A stretch of 64,000 nt of DNA from Candidula unifasciata (GCA_905116865.2 CAJHNH020000557.1:1130184-1194183); one strand, 5' to 3'. Positions 34,943-46,190 are shown, counted from the first letter of the stretch. Numbers and translations are program-made. The notes: generated by a model from the sequence alone, not told the origin.

Positions 34943-37900
34943 CTAAAAGAAACAAATACAGATACAACTGTGAGTAAAACAAATAATGACAGTCAAGATT
35001 GTTGAGCAAATTAAACGTACTGTTGTAGTAGTGCTTTCAAGCACTGATGCTATCTGAGAGGTTATATCCCCAGGAATCAAACTAGAGACAACATTGCAGA
35101 TTTTGATGATCTATTTCAAGCAAACGAAAGAAGAATTTCCCCAGGACACCCCAGACTTGCTGATATGTGTTCAGATTAACATCATATATGTCAGCACCCT
35201 ATGGTAAGCTGTGCCATTTCTATACTGGTTGTCAAGACTGCTGACTTGGCTGTTATATCTCTCGTGTCTGGCTATGCCAATGTGTAATCCCAATTCCTAA
35301 CAGCAATATGGATGCACTGCCCTCTCGCTTCACCAAGGTTGCTACAATCCATATGTAACTGTAGCAGCCATTCTATCTGTAGGGATATGTGGTAGTGTAA
35401 TGGTCTGTCTCATCCTGATGTCAGCAAAAACCGAATACAGCAAACAGAGGCTAAGAGAACCTGGCCACAGGAAGTGGGGCTGGAGGCTTCCTGCTTTGTG
35501 GCACACCAACCAAGAGATAACTATTATAGTTCCTGCCAATATATCTGACTTCAACGACTGAGTTAATTCCAGTTCAAACTTTGTGCCAAACAGGTCAACC
35601 CATAGTGTTCTGGTCCGGTGCCACTGAAACCACATACAATGCCTATCACTGCTGCTTGTGGAAAGAAATCACACACACAATGCCTATCACTGCTGCTTGT
35701 GGAAAGAAATCACACACACAATGCCTATCACTGCTGCTTGTGGAAAGAAATCACACACAATGCCTATCACTGCTGCTTGTGGAAAGAAACCACACACACA
35801 ATGCCTATCACTGCTGCTTGTGGAAAGAAACCACACACACAATGCCTATCACTGCTGCTTGTGGAAAGAGACCACACACAATGCCTATCACTGCTGCTTG
35901 TGGAAAGAAACCACACACAATGCCTATCACTGCTGCTTGTGGAAAGAAACCACACACAATGCCTATCACTGCTGCTTGTGGAAAGAAACCACACACAATG
36001 CCTATCACTGCTGCTTGTGGAAAGAAACCACACACAATGCCTATCACTGCTGCTTGTGGAAAGAAATCACACACAATGCCTATCACTGCTGCTTGTGGAA
36101 AAACTGACACAGACTGCAGTCTCGGCAAAGCCAAAAGCGCTCATTTATATTAAATGCATCAAGCAGTTGCCAGAAGTGCCAACACAAATAGTCCACCATA
36201 AGGACTGCAGTTCATCATAAAGCATTTAGTTTCTTACAATATTATACACAATAAAACATTTGCCAACAAAACAACCAACAACTGCTATCAAAGCATCTTC
36301 AAATTACCTTCTTCCACAGTCTTGGCTATTGTAGAGTTTTTCTTTAAAGGGGCCTTCCTACTTTTCTGTGTGGCAGTTTCTTGTCTAGTATCGCCAAGTT
36401 TCTCTCCTGCCAGAAGGGTCTTTCCTTCCTAAAATGCAAGGATACAATGTTTGTTTCAGCCTCAAATACCTCCACAACAAAATAAGTAGCCATGTTTGTT
36501 TCAGCCTCAAATACCTCCACAACAAAATAAGTAGCCATGTTTGTTTCAGCCTCAAATACCTCCATAACAAAATAAGTAGCCATGTTTGTTTCAGCCTTAA
36601 ATACCTCCACAACAAAATAAGTAGCCATGTTTGTTTCAGCCTAAAATACCTCCACAACAAAATAAGTAGCCATGTTTGTTTCAGCCTTCAATACCTCCAC
36701 AACAAAATAAGTAGCCATGTTTGTTTCAGCCTTTAATACCTCCACAACAAAATAAGTAGCCATGTTTGTTGAAAATCTCACAGCAAATCTTCTTCTTCAC
36801 GTTCACCAGCTGTAAACTCTGGCGGAAGATTCTGCTTGCTCGTCCACTACTGAACTGCAGTCCTGCTCCAGAACCTGAGTGTTGCGTGTGCATCAGTTTT
36901 ACAGATCTCATTCTCTTGAATACAGACTGTTGGTTCCTTGCCTCTCCGGCAGATGCACTCCGACTTCAAAGGAAGCTTCTCAATTAGTCGACTCTTACGA
37001 CATGCTTTTGGGGAGGCAGTGGGTCTATTCTTGTTTTCCCCACAATGGGGCCCCGGAACCCACACTGGGGTCACAGCAAATGAACAAGAAATCTTTCACT
37101 TATGCAACAAACACACACACACACAGAAATTAGGTATGATCCAAATAGCTCTCTGCCAGTATGTTTATGCCTGAGACTACAGAACACGTCTGACAAGACT
37201 GTCCTCTCTTGGTGAAGCAACCAGTAGACCTGATAAATAAGCTTGGGGACAGCTTAAAAGACCTTGATCTGACATCCCAGTTTATGGCCAGTGGATTTAA
37301 GCACACGACTAGAGACCACCGAAGAAGAACTACATGAAATAACACAAAAAGGGAAAAAACACCCAGTATATGTCTTTTTCTTCTTAGCGTTCAACAGCTG
37401 TAAACTCTGGCGTAAAGTTCTGGTTGTTCGTTCATGTCTGGACTGCAGTCCTGTTCCAGAACCTGAGTGTTTTGTGTGCATCCGTTTGACAAATCTGACA
37501 CATTTATGTGCAGACTGCTGGTTCCTTGCCTCTCAGGCACATGCACTCGGACTTCGAAGGAAGCTCCTAATAGTGCCATGCTTGTTGGGTAGACAGTGGG
37601 TCTATTGTTTTCCCTATAATAAATAGGGCCCCGGAACCCACACGAGGGACCCAGTATATGTGAACCGCTAGGTGGTGATCATGAGAGGGCAGAAATGGTA
37701 GTGACAAACTACTAAAGAAAAACTGTCTGAGCAAGCAGAACAACAAAACTGCTCATTCTCAAACCAGTAACCACAATGTCAGAGATACTAGACAGCAAAT
37801 AACAACACCACCGAGCAATCAGTCAATGAAAAGGGTTCCAGTACATGACTGAAAGAGATCATGAATCAGTTCTCGGGTGGGTACATTCATGAACCGAGGT

Positions 37901-40900
37901 ACAGGTAACCGTTATTTCAACGGAAATTGTCCCACCGCAGCTTGACGATATATTGATAAGCCAAACAGGCAGATTTAATTAGGGTTTCACTGAATTCCAG
38001 GATATATAAAAGTGGGAGAAGAAGGGTCATTCTAAGATTGACTTCACTATGGCCCACGTGTCACTAACCAAGAACAATTCTGACAAGAATACAGCAGGAC
38101 GACCTACCTTAGCCGTTGCAGCCATTGTGTTGTCCTTGGCTAGCTTTGTTTTCTTAGCTGGCGGTTCTTCTTTCTTCTCAACTGTAGCATCATCTGCCTT
38201 CTTGCCATTTTCCTCATCCTGCATGAACACAGTCAAGAGCACAGCTAACATTTACACCACATTACAATTATACTGGCTTTCTGTCAATCCAAATATACAT
38301 CTCAAAGTTATCAGTTGTCACACCCTCTACAATCAAAATATACATCTCAAAGTTATCAGTTGTCACACACTCTACAATCCACAAACCACAATTTACTAAA
38401 TTTATTCTGCAATTGTTTGTTGTTAGATGCCATTTTTTTTTTTAGAATGTTAGGATTGCAACACTGGTGACCACAGTAAAGTATATGGGGAGATGTCAGG
38501 ATCCTTTCATTGTGCTGTTTCAGTTGGTATTCTCTGAGCTATGTTCTTGAGGGTAGGGTCCCATTTTTGCCTGGTACCCCCTTGCTCTACATATTCATAT
38601 CTCTTCAACATGGTTCTTTTAGTGCCAGGGAAATATCAGATGACCAAACCATCTCACATGTTGCTCTTTAGTGAACTGCGTTTGCTGTAAAAGCACACAG
38701 GGCTGGAGAACTGACTAGAAAGACTTTAGGCTGCGGTGATGACAGCGATGTTTTGTAAAAGGACGTGCTGACTGATGATGATGAAAGTTTTCTTGAAGAA
38801 ATTGACTGTTAATGTTTCAAGCACTGGCTAATCAAGCTTCTCTTCTAAAAAGCAAAAGCAAAATAAAAACACGTGCCGTGGCTGCTGAATCATTTGTGTC
38901 CTGCCCCTGGGCCGATGCCTTATCGTCAGCAAGTCCTTGTACTTTGAGTAGTGTTTCTTTCCCTTGTGATTTTAAGTACTCAATACCCTCCTGGAATAAA
39001 GAAGAAGCTATGACTTTCCAACTTAGACAAGGTATTGAAACAAGGATAGCAGATCAGTATTTACAGAAGACAGAATGAGAGGTTGGCAAAATACAAGTGT
39101 CAAAGATCACACAAATAACACCTAACATATCTATGTGATATCTATGCCTTTCAGCCCAACACATACCATGTCAGTTAATCTATAGCCAGTCACCTTATAA
39201 AACATGCTTGTAAAGGGACAGTAGGATCATCTGACAGTTCCATCCAAAAATAGAGTTCCAGAAGACAGTAGGATTATCTGACAGTTCCATCCAAAAATAG
39301 AGTTCCAGAAGACAGTAGGATCATCTGACAGTTCCATCCAAAAATAGAGTTTCAGAAGACAGTAGGATTGTCTGACAGTTCCATCCAAAAATAGAGTTCC
39401 AGAAGACAGTAGGATCATCTGACAGTTCCATCCAAAAATAGAGTTCCAGAAGACAGTAGGATCATCTGACAGTTCCATCCAAAAACAGAGTTCCAGAACC
39501 AACATAAATGATAAAAACATACTGCCATATTTTCAAAGCTCAGACCATTGCTCCCATTATGTAGTCCACTGTATTCTCCAGGTCTATCAGAGAGTCTTGT
39601 TTCAGCACCAACTGGTGACAACAGAGTTCTGAATTCCCAGTATCACATCAGCTTGTCACCCATAGATCTTAGATCTGTTAGATGTGTTGTCCTTGTAAAC
39701 AACTGTTTATCTACTCAGTCAAAGGTGTCACAAGTAGGAGGCCATACAGCTGTTGCGGTGACCAGTTCTGTTCACCACTCAATATCACTTCTAACGGACG
39801 ATTCGGCTATCCTCCAAATAACAATCCCAAATTATCAGGCTAAGAAAATACCTTAACAGGGCCCCAGTCATATGTAAATTGCAGACCTCTTTCTGGCAAC
39901 TATACTGCATACTGCCGAGAGTCCCCCCCCCCTTCCGCACCACGTGGGGGGGGGGGGGACTAGATAGCTGGGACACACGAGCAGCAGCTACCTTCAGCTT
40001 CCTCAATATTTCCTCGCCATCTAGTTTAGCCCTCTTACCTGCTGCGCGTAGCGGCAGTCACCGGAAAGAGGTTCTGCAATTGACATATGACTGAGGCCCT
40101 GTTAGGGTATTTTCTTAGCCTCAATTTAGCACTGTTATTCGGAGGATATCTGACAATTTTGAACACTGTTTGCTACCCAGGGCTTTGTCCTAGGAAAAAA
40201 GTACTGCTATTTACCACTACCAAGTACCAGCTATCCTCTGAAAAACGGGCACAAAAGATGGCGGCCGCAAAAACACCCTAACAGGGCCTCAGTCACGTGT
40301 CAACTGTGCACTTCCGGCGACTTAATTTGCGGTTTTCCGGTGACTACCGCCACCGCCGAGAGTATCCCTACACCGCTAAACTAGATGGCTGGGACTCAGG
40401 AGCAGCAGCTTCCGCATCTCCTGCAGCTTTGCTCGTTGAGTCCTAGCCATCTAGTTTAGCCCCAATCCACTCCACAAGCAGCGCGGGGGATACTTTCGGC
40501 GGTGGCCGCCGGAAGTGCGCAATTGACACGTGACTGAGGCCCTGTTTTTGCCCGCCACCTTTTGTGCCCATTATTCGGAGGATAGCCCAAGTACCTACTA
40601 ACTACTACAGACTACAGGAGTAGAGTTGAAAAATAAATAACCTTAGAAAAAGAGTCTGGTACTGTGGGCTATCCTCCGAATAACCGCCCTAAATTATTGA
40701 GGCCGAAAATATCCTAACAGGGCCTCAGTCACATGTAAATTTGCGGACTTCCTGCGACTACTGCCTCCGCCGAAAGCATCTCCCATGTTCTAAATGTGCG
40801 GCGTTTAGAGGGGCTAATCTAAGTGACTGGGACGCACGAGCAAATAAAATGAAGGAAGCTGCAGGAGATGCTGTAGCTGCTGCTCTAAGTCCCAGACATC

Positions 40901-41937
40901 TAGTTTAGCCCCGATCCACGCCGCTCGTAGTTGCTTAGGAGATAACTCTCGGCGGTGGCAGTAGTCACCGGAAGTCTGCAATTTAAATCACAGGAAATCC
41001 GCAATTTACAGGTGACTGAGGCCCTGTTAGAGTATATTGTTGGCCTCGATAATTTAGGACCGTTATTTGGAGGATAGCCGGTACTGTGTACCATTGTATG
41101 CTGCCAGAAAAATTTTTAACCCACTGTCTAGGTGGGGACAACACAAGCTGCAATGTGAGGAGCCGAAAAATAATCCTGTTTCGGCTAGGGATTCAAAAAG
41201 GGTCGTTGTCTTAGCAAGTAGATAGTGATACACAACTAATTTTAAATTTGTTAATGAGATAACTGCTTAAAATTTGACTTTAACTTTTGCCTGTGGGACT
41301 TTACTTTGCTGCATCAGTAAAAGTGTACTGGGCTTGTTTCTTACTTGTTTTTCAAATTCTAATTATGTATAAAAATGATAAATGATGGGCGGGATTCTTT
41401 GGCTGCAAAAATAGAAATCTCTAGTTTGTTGGCGGAAGTACTAGTTTTAACTTCGCCAGTTGGTAGACGACACCCGTAGCCTGTTTCTGGCATGTCTCTT
41501 GTATCCAAACCTGTCAGATGTTCAGTGCTGCTGCAAATATTCTGAAGCTGTCTATAATTTCATGACCTTGCATGCCAACAGCCGCCATATTGAAAAATCA
41601 CAAATTAGATAAACGACAATTAAAAAAAAATTTAAACCAATATAATATAAATAAACAGAGTATTTAAATTTTACTTCATAAATACACACTGACATCGTGT
41701 CACTCTTTCTACTGGACTCTGTACATTGAAAGCTTATCAATGTGCAGCAGATTGATAAATACATGAAAGTGGGCCGGCGTTGTTTAATGCAGGTTAAAAA
41801 ATGGCGAATTATCTCTTCTCGATGTTCACACTTTCCACTGGCATTTCATAGGCTTCAGCGGCAATAAAAATTGACATTACCTTAGCAGTTACTTGCATGG
41901 TCCCATCCCGAACAAGACCAGACTTAGCTTCGCTCAT
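34713..41937 (-). CDS. Unrecognised lysine-rich repeat-module protein, 188 aa, 5 exons, complete
   Basis: Exons in transcription order: 41937-41881, 38990-38943, 38218-38108, 36428-36308 and 34942-34713 (TAG at 34715-34713). Splice sites are GT-AG with phases 0, 0, 0, 1. The protein starts MSEAKSGLVRDGTMQVTAK. It is hydrophilic, rich in Lys, Ala and Glu, with no signal peptide or membrane segment. It carries an NLS-like PAKKTKLAK (about 55-63) and a basic GRKTRSQSR (about 126-134), and ends in an acidic EEDPEGEKSDS. A module with consensus T(M/I)xxTAKEGxxxL occurs at about 11-25, 64-78, 102-117 and 145-159. I infer a nuclear or chromatin-associated role but recognise no family. The weakest element is the 16-codon second exon, whose donor is AAA|GTACAA. 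A perfect CACGTG promoter motif lies about 100 bases upstream of the ATG. Confidence 0.65.
34943..35633 (-). other. Intron, nothing recognised
   Basis: Unique intronic sequence of the modular lysine-rich gene. Confidence 0.5.
35634..36103. repeat. 39/41-bp minisatellite, about 12 copies
   Basis: The unit contains AATGCCTATCACTGCTGCTT and GTGGAAAGAAACCACACAC. The longer units carry an extra AC. Confidence 0.95.
36308..36428 (-). CDS. modular lysine-rich protein, exon 4
   Basis: Acceptor GCATTTTAG, donor GAAG|GTAATT, leaving in phase 1. It encodes EGKTLLAGEKLGDTRQETAT through KKNSTIAKTVEE: the second half of module 2 and the first half of module 3. The 45-bp array starts within about 10 bases of the acceptor. 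Confidence 0.7.
36437..36770. repeat. 45-bp minisatellite, about 7 copies, adjoining an acceptor
   Basis: The unit contains CATGTTTGTTTCAGCCTCAA and AACAAAATAAGTAGC. On the - strand it ends within about 10 bases of exon 36428-36308, so the branch point probably lies in the array. Confidence 0.95.
36788..37078 (-). repeat. Dispersed ~280-bp GAA-tailed repeat, inverted copy 1
   Basis: Reads in reverse from CTTCTTCTTCACGTTCACCA to the GGGGCCCCGGAACCCACAC end. Full length. Confidence 0.8.
37375..37652 (-). repeat. Dispersed ~280-bp GAA-tailed repeat, inverted copy 2
   Basis: Same order as the neighbouring inverted copy, ~300 bases away, with a small deletion. Confidence 0.8.
37653..38107 (-). 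other. Intron, nothing recognised
   Basis: Unique sequence upstream (on +) of exon 3 of the modular gene. Confidence 0.45.
38108..38218 (-). CDS. modular lysine-rich protein, exon 3
   Basis: Acceptor TTCATGCAG, donor AAG|GTAGGT, 37 codons in phase 0. It encodes DEENGKKADDATVEKKEEPP then AKKTKLAKDNTMAATAK: an acidic/basic linker followed by the first half of module 2. Confidence 0.7.
38285..38385. repeat. ~47-bp direct duplication
   Basis: Two copies of ATACATCTCAAAGTTATCAG and following bases, with one C/A difference. Confidence 0.85.
38520..38805. mobile_element. LINE tail fragments
   Basis: 38520-38680 reads on the - strand as a WFGHLIF-type C-terminal motif. 38690-38800 on + resembles the 3' end at 15780-15885 (KAHRAGEL and a GATGATGATGA end). 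Confidence 0.45.
38943..38990 (-). CDS. modular lysine-rich protein, exon 2 (tentative)
   Basis: Acceptor TTTATTCCAG, donor AAA|GTACAA. It encodes EGIEYLKSQGKETLLK in phase 0, completing module 1. The frame stays open to a stop about 100 bases further on, so an alternative donor or skipping is possible. Skipping would keep the frame. Confidence 0.5.
39215..39500. repeat. 47-bp minisatellite, 6 copies
   Basis: The unit contains CAGTAGGATCATCTGACAGT and CCATCCAAAAATAGAGTTCC, in an intron of the modular gene. Confidence 0.95.
39805..40151. mobile_element. Foldback MITE, copy 1
   Basis: Ends GGCTATCCTCC and GGAGGATATCT. The arms pair across nearly the whole 347 bp (e.g. GCCCCAGTCATATG with CATATGACTGAGGC). 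Flanks GACGATTC and GACAATTT match at 6 of 8 bases, a possible decayed target duplication. Confidence 0.8.
40229..40587. mobile_element. Foldback MITE, copy 2
   Basis: Ends AGCTATCCTC and GAGGATAGCC, flanked by CAAGTACC at 40221-40228 and 40588-40595. Inner palindrome CTAGATGGCTGGGAC...GTCCTAGCCATCTAG. Confidence 0.85.
40667..41079. mobile_element. Foldback MITE, copy 3
   Basis: Perfect ends GGCTATCC and GGATAGCC, flanked by the 9-base direct repeat GGTACTGTG (40658-40666 and 41080-41088). Long TIRs with a 9-bp duplication are typical of Mutator-like elements (inference). Confidence 0.88.
41090..41880 (-). other. First intron proximal part, nothing recognised
   Basis: A/T-rich unique sequence with no repeats noted. 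Confidence 0.45.
41881..41937 (-). CDS. modular lysine-rich protein, exon 1
   Basis: ATG at 41937-41935, donor AAG|GTAATG, 19 codons in phase 0. It carries the first half of module 1 (DGTMQVTAK). The start is supported by a CpG-rich promoter just upstream. Confidence 0.7.
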
Positions 41938-41944
41938 TGTAATG

Positions 41945-42115
41945 CTTGAATTACCTAAAAACTGAAGCCGAAAGGCACTAAGAAAACACAGGTTTCACAC
42001 GAGGCGGCGGATAGCAGAATCGAGGAAGCGTTGTCACGTGACCAGGTCCCGGCCCGCTGATTGGCTGCTCGCAGAGAGGCCGTGCTGGAAGCGGGAGTAC
42101 AAACACGTTTGGTAA
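41945..42115 (-). promoter_or_regulatory. CpG-rich TATA-less promoter with CACGTG and CCAAT motifs
   Basis: The block just upstream of the - strand ATG is markedly more GC- and CpG-rich than its surroundings. It contains a perfect palindrome GTCACGTGAC (42033-42042; the USF/MITF/TFEB class of E-box) and an inverted CCAAT box (ATTGG at 42060-42064). No TATA box is evident. Assignment to the adjacent gene is by position. Confidence 0.5.
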
Positions 42116-42461
42116 ACAAAATCTTGTTTCAGTTTATCAAACACTCTTGTTCAACTTATCTTTGACAATGGCGATCATTAAACAGTGTTAATAGGTTACG
42201 TGAAATTATGTATGCAGTTAAACTATATTTCATTTATTCTTATTATGTAGTTTTTGCCATAGCTGCGGTTTTATTTCAATTGCTAAATAGTCACTTATGT
42301 ATGTCTATGGGTAAATATATTGCATAGCAGCGCCCCCCCCCCCCCAGCTACCCTCACTAGGTACTAGAGTATCGGTCCAAGTTACTAGTTTTGGTGCAAT
42401 TAACATTTCTTAGCCAATATAATTGGCACAAAGAAACTAAACCACAATTATAGCCGATACT

Positions 42462-42748
42462 TCCCCGTGTGGGTTCCTTGGTCCCATTGTGGGGGAAAAC
42501 AAGAATATACTCACTTCGTCTCCAACAAGCATGTTGCAGGAGTCGACTAATTGGGGATATTCTTCGAAGTTAGCGTGCATCTGCCTGAGAGGCAAGGAAC
42601 CACAGGTTTGCAAACAGATAATCCAGATCTGTTAAACGGATGTGCACACAACACTCAGGTTCTGGAGTAAGACTATAGTTCAGAGGTGGATGAACACCCA
42701 GAACTTTCCGTCAGAGTTCACAGCCTGTGAACGCGAAGAAAAAGAAAA
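42462..42748 (+). repeat. Dispersed ~280-bp GAA-tailed repeat, copy upstream of the promoter
   Basis: Full length from CCCCGTGTGGGTTCCTTGGT to GTGAACGCGAAGAAAAAG. Confidence 0.82.
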
Positions 42749-43150
42749 AGATAGCCGATACTGCTCGCTGTAGGTTGAACGTAGTCGATTTTTTTCATTA
42801 TAAGTGGATAGATCCCCAAAAATGCCGTCTTTTCGGCGTTTGTGTTTTCAAGAAGTCGTTAAAAGCTTGTTTTTCTATATCTCTTCTTTGTTTAAAAAAC
42901 GGATGCTGTCGAAGTCAATAGATCGTTCACTCGCATGCTTCGTACAGTATATCCAAGAAGGTGAGAAAAGTCTTTGCTCGCTACTAACTCATATCTGTCC
43001 GTTTTGAATTCTACATAAAATGAAAGAAGAATTGCTACAATAATCGGTAGTAGCTAGCTAGCTCCCTCGAAGCAGAAATGATTGTCGCCATTTTAATCTT
43101 CACAAAATTCCCCCAACCACTTGTCCTGAGATCTCTGCTGTGTATCGTCT
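42749..43150. other. Intergenic, nothing recognised
   Basis: Short open frames only. No coding support. Confidence 0.4.
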
Positions 43151-43157
43151 TCTTCTT

Positions 43158-43988
43158 CTTATAGTCCATGCCATGTGGCGTTGGTAGTCATGTCTATCCT
43201 CAGCCTTCTATCTCGTGTGCTTTCAATCAACTTTGACACAGACGATCTTCCATAGTCCATGCCATGTGGCGTTGGTAGTCATGTCTATCCACATCCTTCT
43301 ATCTCGTGTGCTTTCAATCAACTCTGACACAGACGATCTTCCATAGTCCATGCCATGTGGTGTTTGTAGTCATGTCTATCCACAGCCTTCTATCTCATGT
43401 GCTTTCAATCAACTCTGACACAGACGATCTTCCGTAGTTCATGCCGTGTGGCTTTGGTAGTCATGTCTATCCACAACCTTCTATCTCGTGTGCTTTCAAT
43501 CAACTCTGACACAGACGATCTTCCATAGTCCATGCCATGTGGTGTTTGTAGTCATGTCTATCCACAACCTTCTATCTCGTGTGCTTTCAATCAACTCTGA
43601 CACAGATGATCTTCCATAGTCCATGCCGTGTGGCTTTGGTAGTCATGTCTATCCCCAGCCTTCTAACTCATGTGCTTTCAATCAACTCTGACACAGACGA
43701 TCTTCCATAGTTCATGCCGTGTGGCTTTGGTAGTCATGTCTATCCACAACCTTCTATCTCGTGTGCTTTTAATCAACTCTGACACAGATGAACTTCCATA
43801 GTCCATGCCATGTGGCGTTGGTAGTCATGTCTATCCACAGCCTTCTATCTCGTGTGCTTTCAAACAACTCTGATACAGACGATCTTCCATAGTCCATGCC
43901 ACGTGGTGTTTGTAGTATTTCTATCCCCAACCTTCTATCTCGTGTGCTTTCAATCATCTCTGACACAGATGATCCTCCACATTAAACT
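43158..43988 (-). repeat. 91-bp satellite derived from a LINE C-terminus, about 9 copies
   Basis: CATAGTCCAT recurs every 91 bases. On the - strand each unit reads ESTRDRRLWIDMTTNATWHG, and the last unit is continuous with LINE sequence at 43990-44090 (HLMRRRKLEFIVAVVRLER). Confidence 0.88.
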
Positions 43989-44100
43989 GCCCAGCATCTT
44001 CCTCTGGTTATCTTTCTCTCCAACCTCACCACTGCCACGATAAACTCCAGTTTTCTCCTTCTCATGAGATGGCCAAAGAAGGCAGATTATCTCCTAGTGA
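43989..44100 (-). mobile_element. LINE C-terminal fragment seeding the 91-bp satellite
   Basis: The - strand translation GHLMRRRKLEFIVAVVRLER then KITRGRCWAV resembles the FGH(L/V)..R C-terminal motif of the other LINE pieces. Confidence 0.6.
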
Positions 44101-44765
44101 TATGGAGAATCAGGTCTCTTCGTTAGTCAGTTTCTTTCAAGACATCTTCATGATTATGTTCATCTGTCCAGACTATTCTCATCATTCATCTACAAATCCA
44201 CATCGCAGCTTACAAATAATTGTGACTAATCTACCAACTGTCCGCGATTCACTTCAGAAACAAGATTTATCTCCGCTATGCACAGAATCCTCCATGTTTG
44301 CATACTCTATCGTCATCGGCGCAGACATGGCCCTGCCTCCAGTTTTCTCAGTCGAAGACACCACTAACGCAGTCTCTGTTCAATGTGATAGTTACTTACT
44401 TCAGGTTTTGGCCAAAGACTATAAAAAAAAAAATGAAAGAAAGAATAGGGAAAAGAAAGAGTGGAAGAAGTAAAAAAGAAAGAGTTTTGAAATAAAAAAA
44501 AATAAAAAAAACACAGTGACAAGGAGAGAAACAAGAAAACGAATAGAAAGACAGAGAGGACAGAAACATTAGGTTTCATTCATACGGGACACGTTATAAA
44601 AGTTGTTTACTTGTGCTGTGTGTTTTAACAATTCCGTATTATTTCTGACAAAAGTAAACAATCGTTTCAAGAACACAGCATCAAACATCTTTATTTAACA
44701 TCACACAAAGACAATCAGAAGAAAATTAGTTTTGGTAGGCTGACCATATTTCTCTGAGACAAAAA
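44101..44765. other. Intergenic, nothing recognised
   Basis: Unique sequence with an A-rich stretch around 44420-44510. Confidence 0.4.
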
Positions 44766-45003
44766 CGGGACACCAGGATGGCTAAAACGGGACACTGGTG
44801 TGGCTAAAACGGGACACTGGTGTGGCTAAACGGGACACTGGGATGGCTAAAATGGGACACTGGGATGGCTTAAGCGGGAAACTGGCATGGCAAAAACGGG
44901 ACACGGATGGCTGAAATGGGACATTGTGATGGCTAAAACGGGAAACTGATATAGCTGAAATGAGACACTGGGATGGCAAAACATGAGACATTTTGGTGGC
45001 AAA
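44766..45003. repeat. 22-bp minisatellite, about 11 copies
   Basis: Unit GGGACACTGGGATGGCTAAAA with several variants. Confidence 0.9.
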
Positions 45004-45064
45004 GGGGACGTTGGAAAGATATTTATTTTTTTAAAAGACGGAGGTGTAATATTTTGCATTCAAC

Positions 45065-45690
45065 ACCGTAGGAAAACTCACGGAGGAAATCGTGGCCAGA
45101 AAGTTGACCCAAAAATTAGAATCAAGTGGTCTTCTGGCACCTCCACTAAGTGGGTGCCGCCCGGACAGAGATACCCGGTGTAATGCGACAGTAATTGCTT
45201 ACGACACATATAAGGGCTTCCAAGCAGGAATAGAAACTGCTGCAGCCGCCATTGACTTACAACATGCTCATCAGATAGATGATGGATAATGCACATAAAG
45301 ACGAAATAGGTCAACTGGATCACAGCAGCACTCTTCGAAAGAACAGTGTTGATGAGGTTCGATACATGGGCATGGAAGCCCCAGGGATCACCACTGTCTC
45401 CCGTTCTCTTTAATGTGTACAAATCGTTATTCACCAGTGCGCAGATTGTAGGTCTGGAGAGAACAGTGTCGTTCGCAGACAATATCCTTAAGAAAACAAT
45501 AGTGATGAAATAACAACAACGCTACAGCATGAATTAGATCGACTCAGTGAGTGGTGCCAAGAATCAAATGCACAGGTAAACCCGGCAAAGGCTTCCTTAA
45601 CATGGTTCTCTATGAATACCCACATTGTCAATGTACCCACGCCAGTCGTGAGCAAGTGTGGTATAGAGATCGATAGAACGAACACAATGA
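45065..45690 (+). mobile_element. RT fragment of RNase H-bearing LINE
   Basis: The + strand reads DTYKGFQAGIETAAAAIDLQ, then QGSPLSPVLFNVYKSLFTSA and VSFADN (a damaged F/YADD box). At least two frameshifts. Confidence 0.7.
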
Positions 45691-46115
45691 TGTTGTAGCT
45701 GGGAAAAATGAAGGAAACAGATCTGTCTCATTGAAAACGATACATATGGCCAGCCTACCTGTTTAGATATTTTAAAACGATGCCAATTTTCTTCTAGTTT
45801 CATTCATCATTTAAAAGAAACTGGCAGTGTGCATCATAATTATCCATGACCTTGCCAACTAGCTTTGCCACAATGTGCGATCTTACAACATGTATCATGT
45901 GCCGACACCCCCTTTAGGCTACGACAAAAAGCTCTAAAGAAACTTCTCATTTTGTGCTCTTCTATTTCTTCTTCCCCAAATCCTTTCCTATCATCCAAAA
46001 ATGTTTCAGTATCTTTCTTCTCATAACGTAGCCAATAAATTATGACTGTCTCTCTCCGAAATTTGTGATATGTTGTCTTCAGACCCTCACCTGTTTCAGA
46101 ATATGATGATGTTCA

Positions 46116-46190
46116 ACCCCATCAGGACATCACACCAAGCGATAAACACCTGGTGAGTCAAAGTGCACAGCCAGGGTAGGCTTTAAAACA
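46116..46190 (+). mobile_element. Helentron-like element, 5' fragment
   Basis: Shares CATCAGGACATCACACCAAG and GATAAACACC with the other copies. The rest is lost. Confidence 0.45.

Noticed and set aside
44069..44473. 134-codon + frame as a gene
   Set aside because: It overlaps antisense LINE-tail sequence at its start, ends in an A-rich run, and shows no domain or splice support.
45850..46110. Additional LINE piece on - strand
   Set aside because: Composition is suggestive, but no diagnostic motif could be read in a consistent frame.
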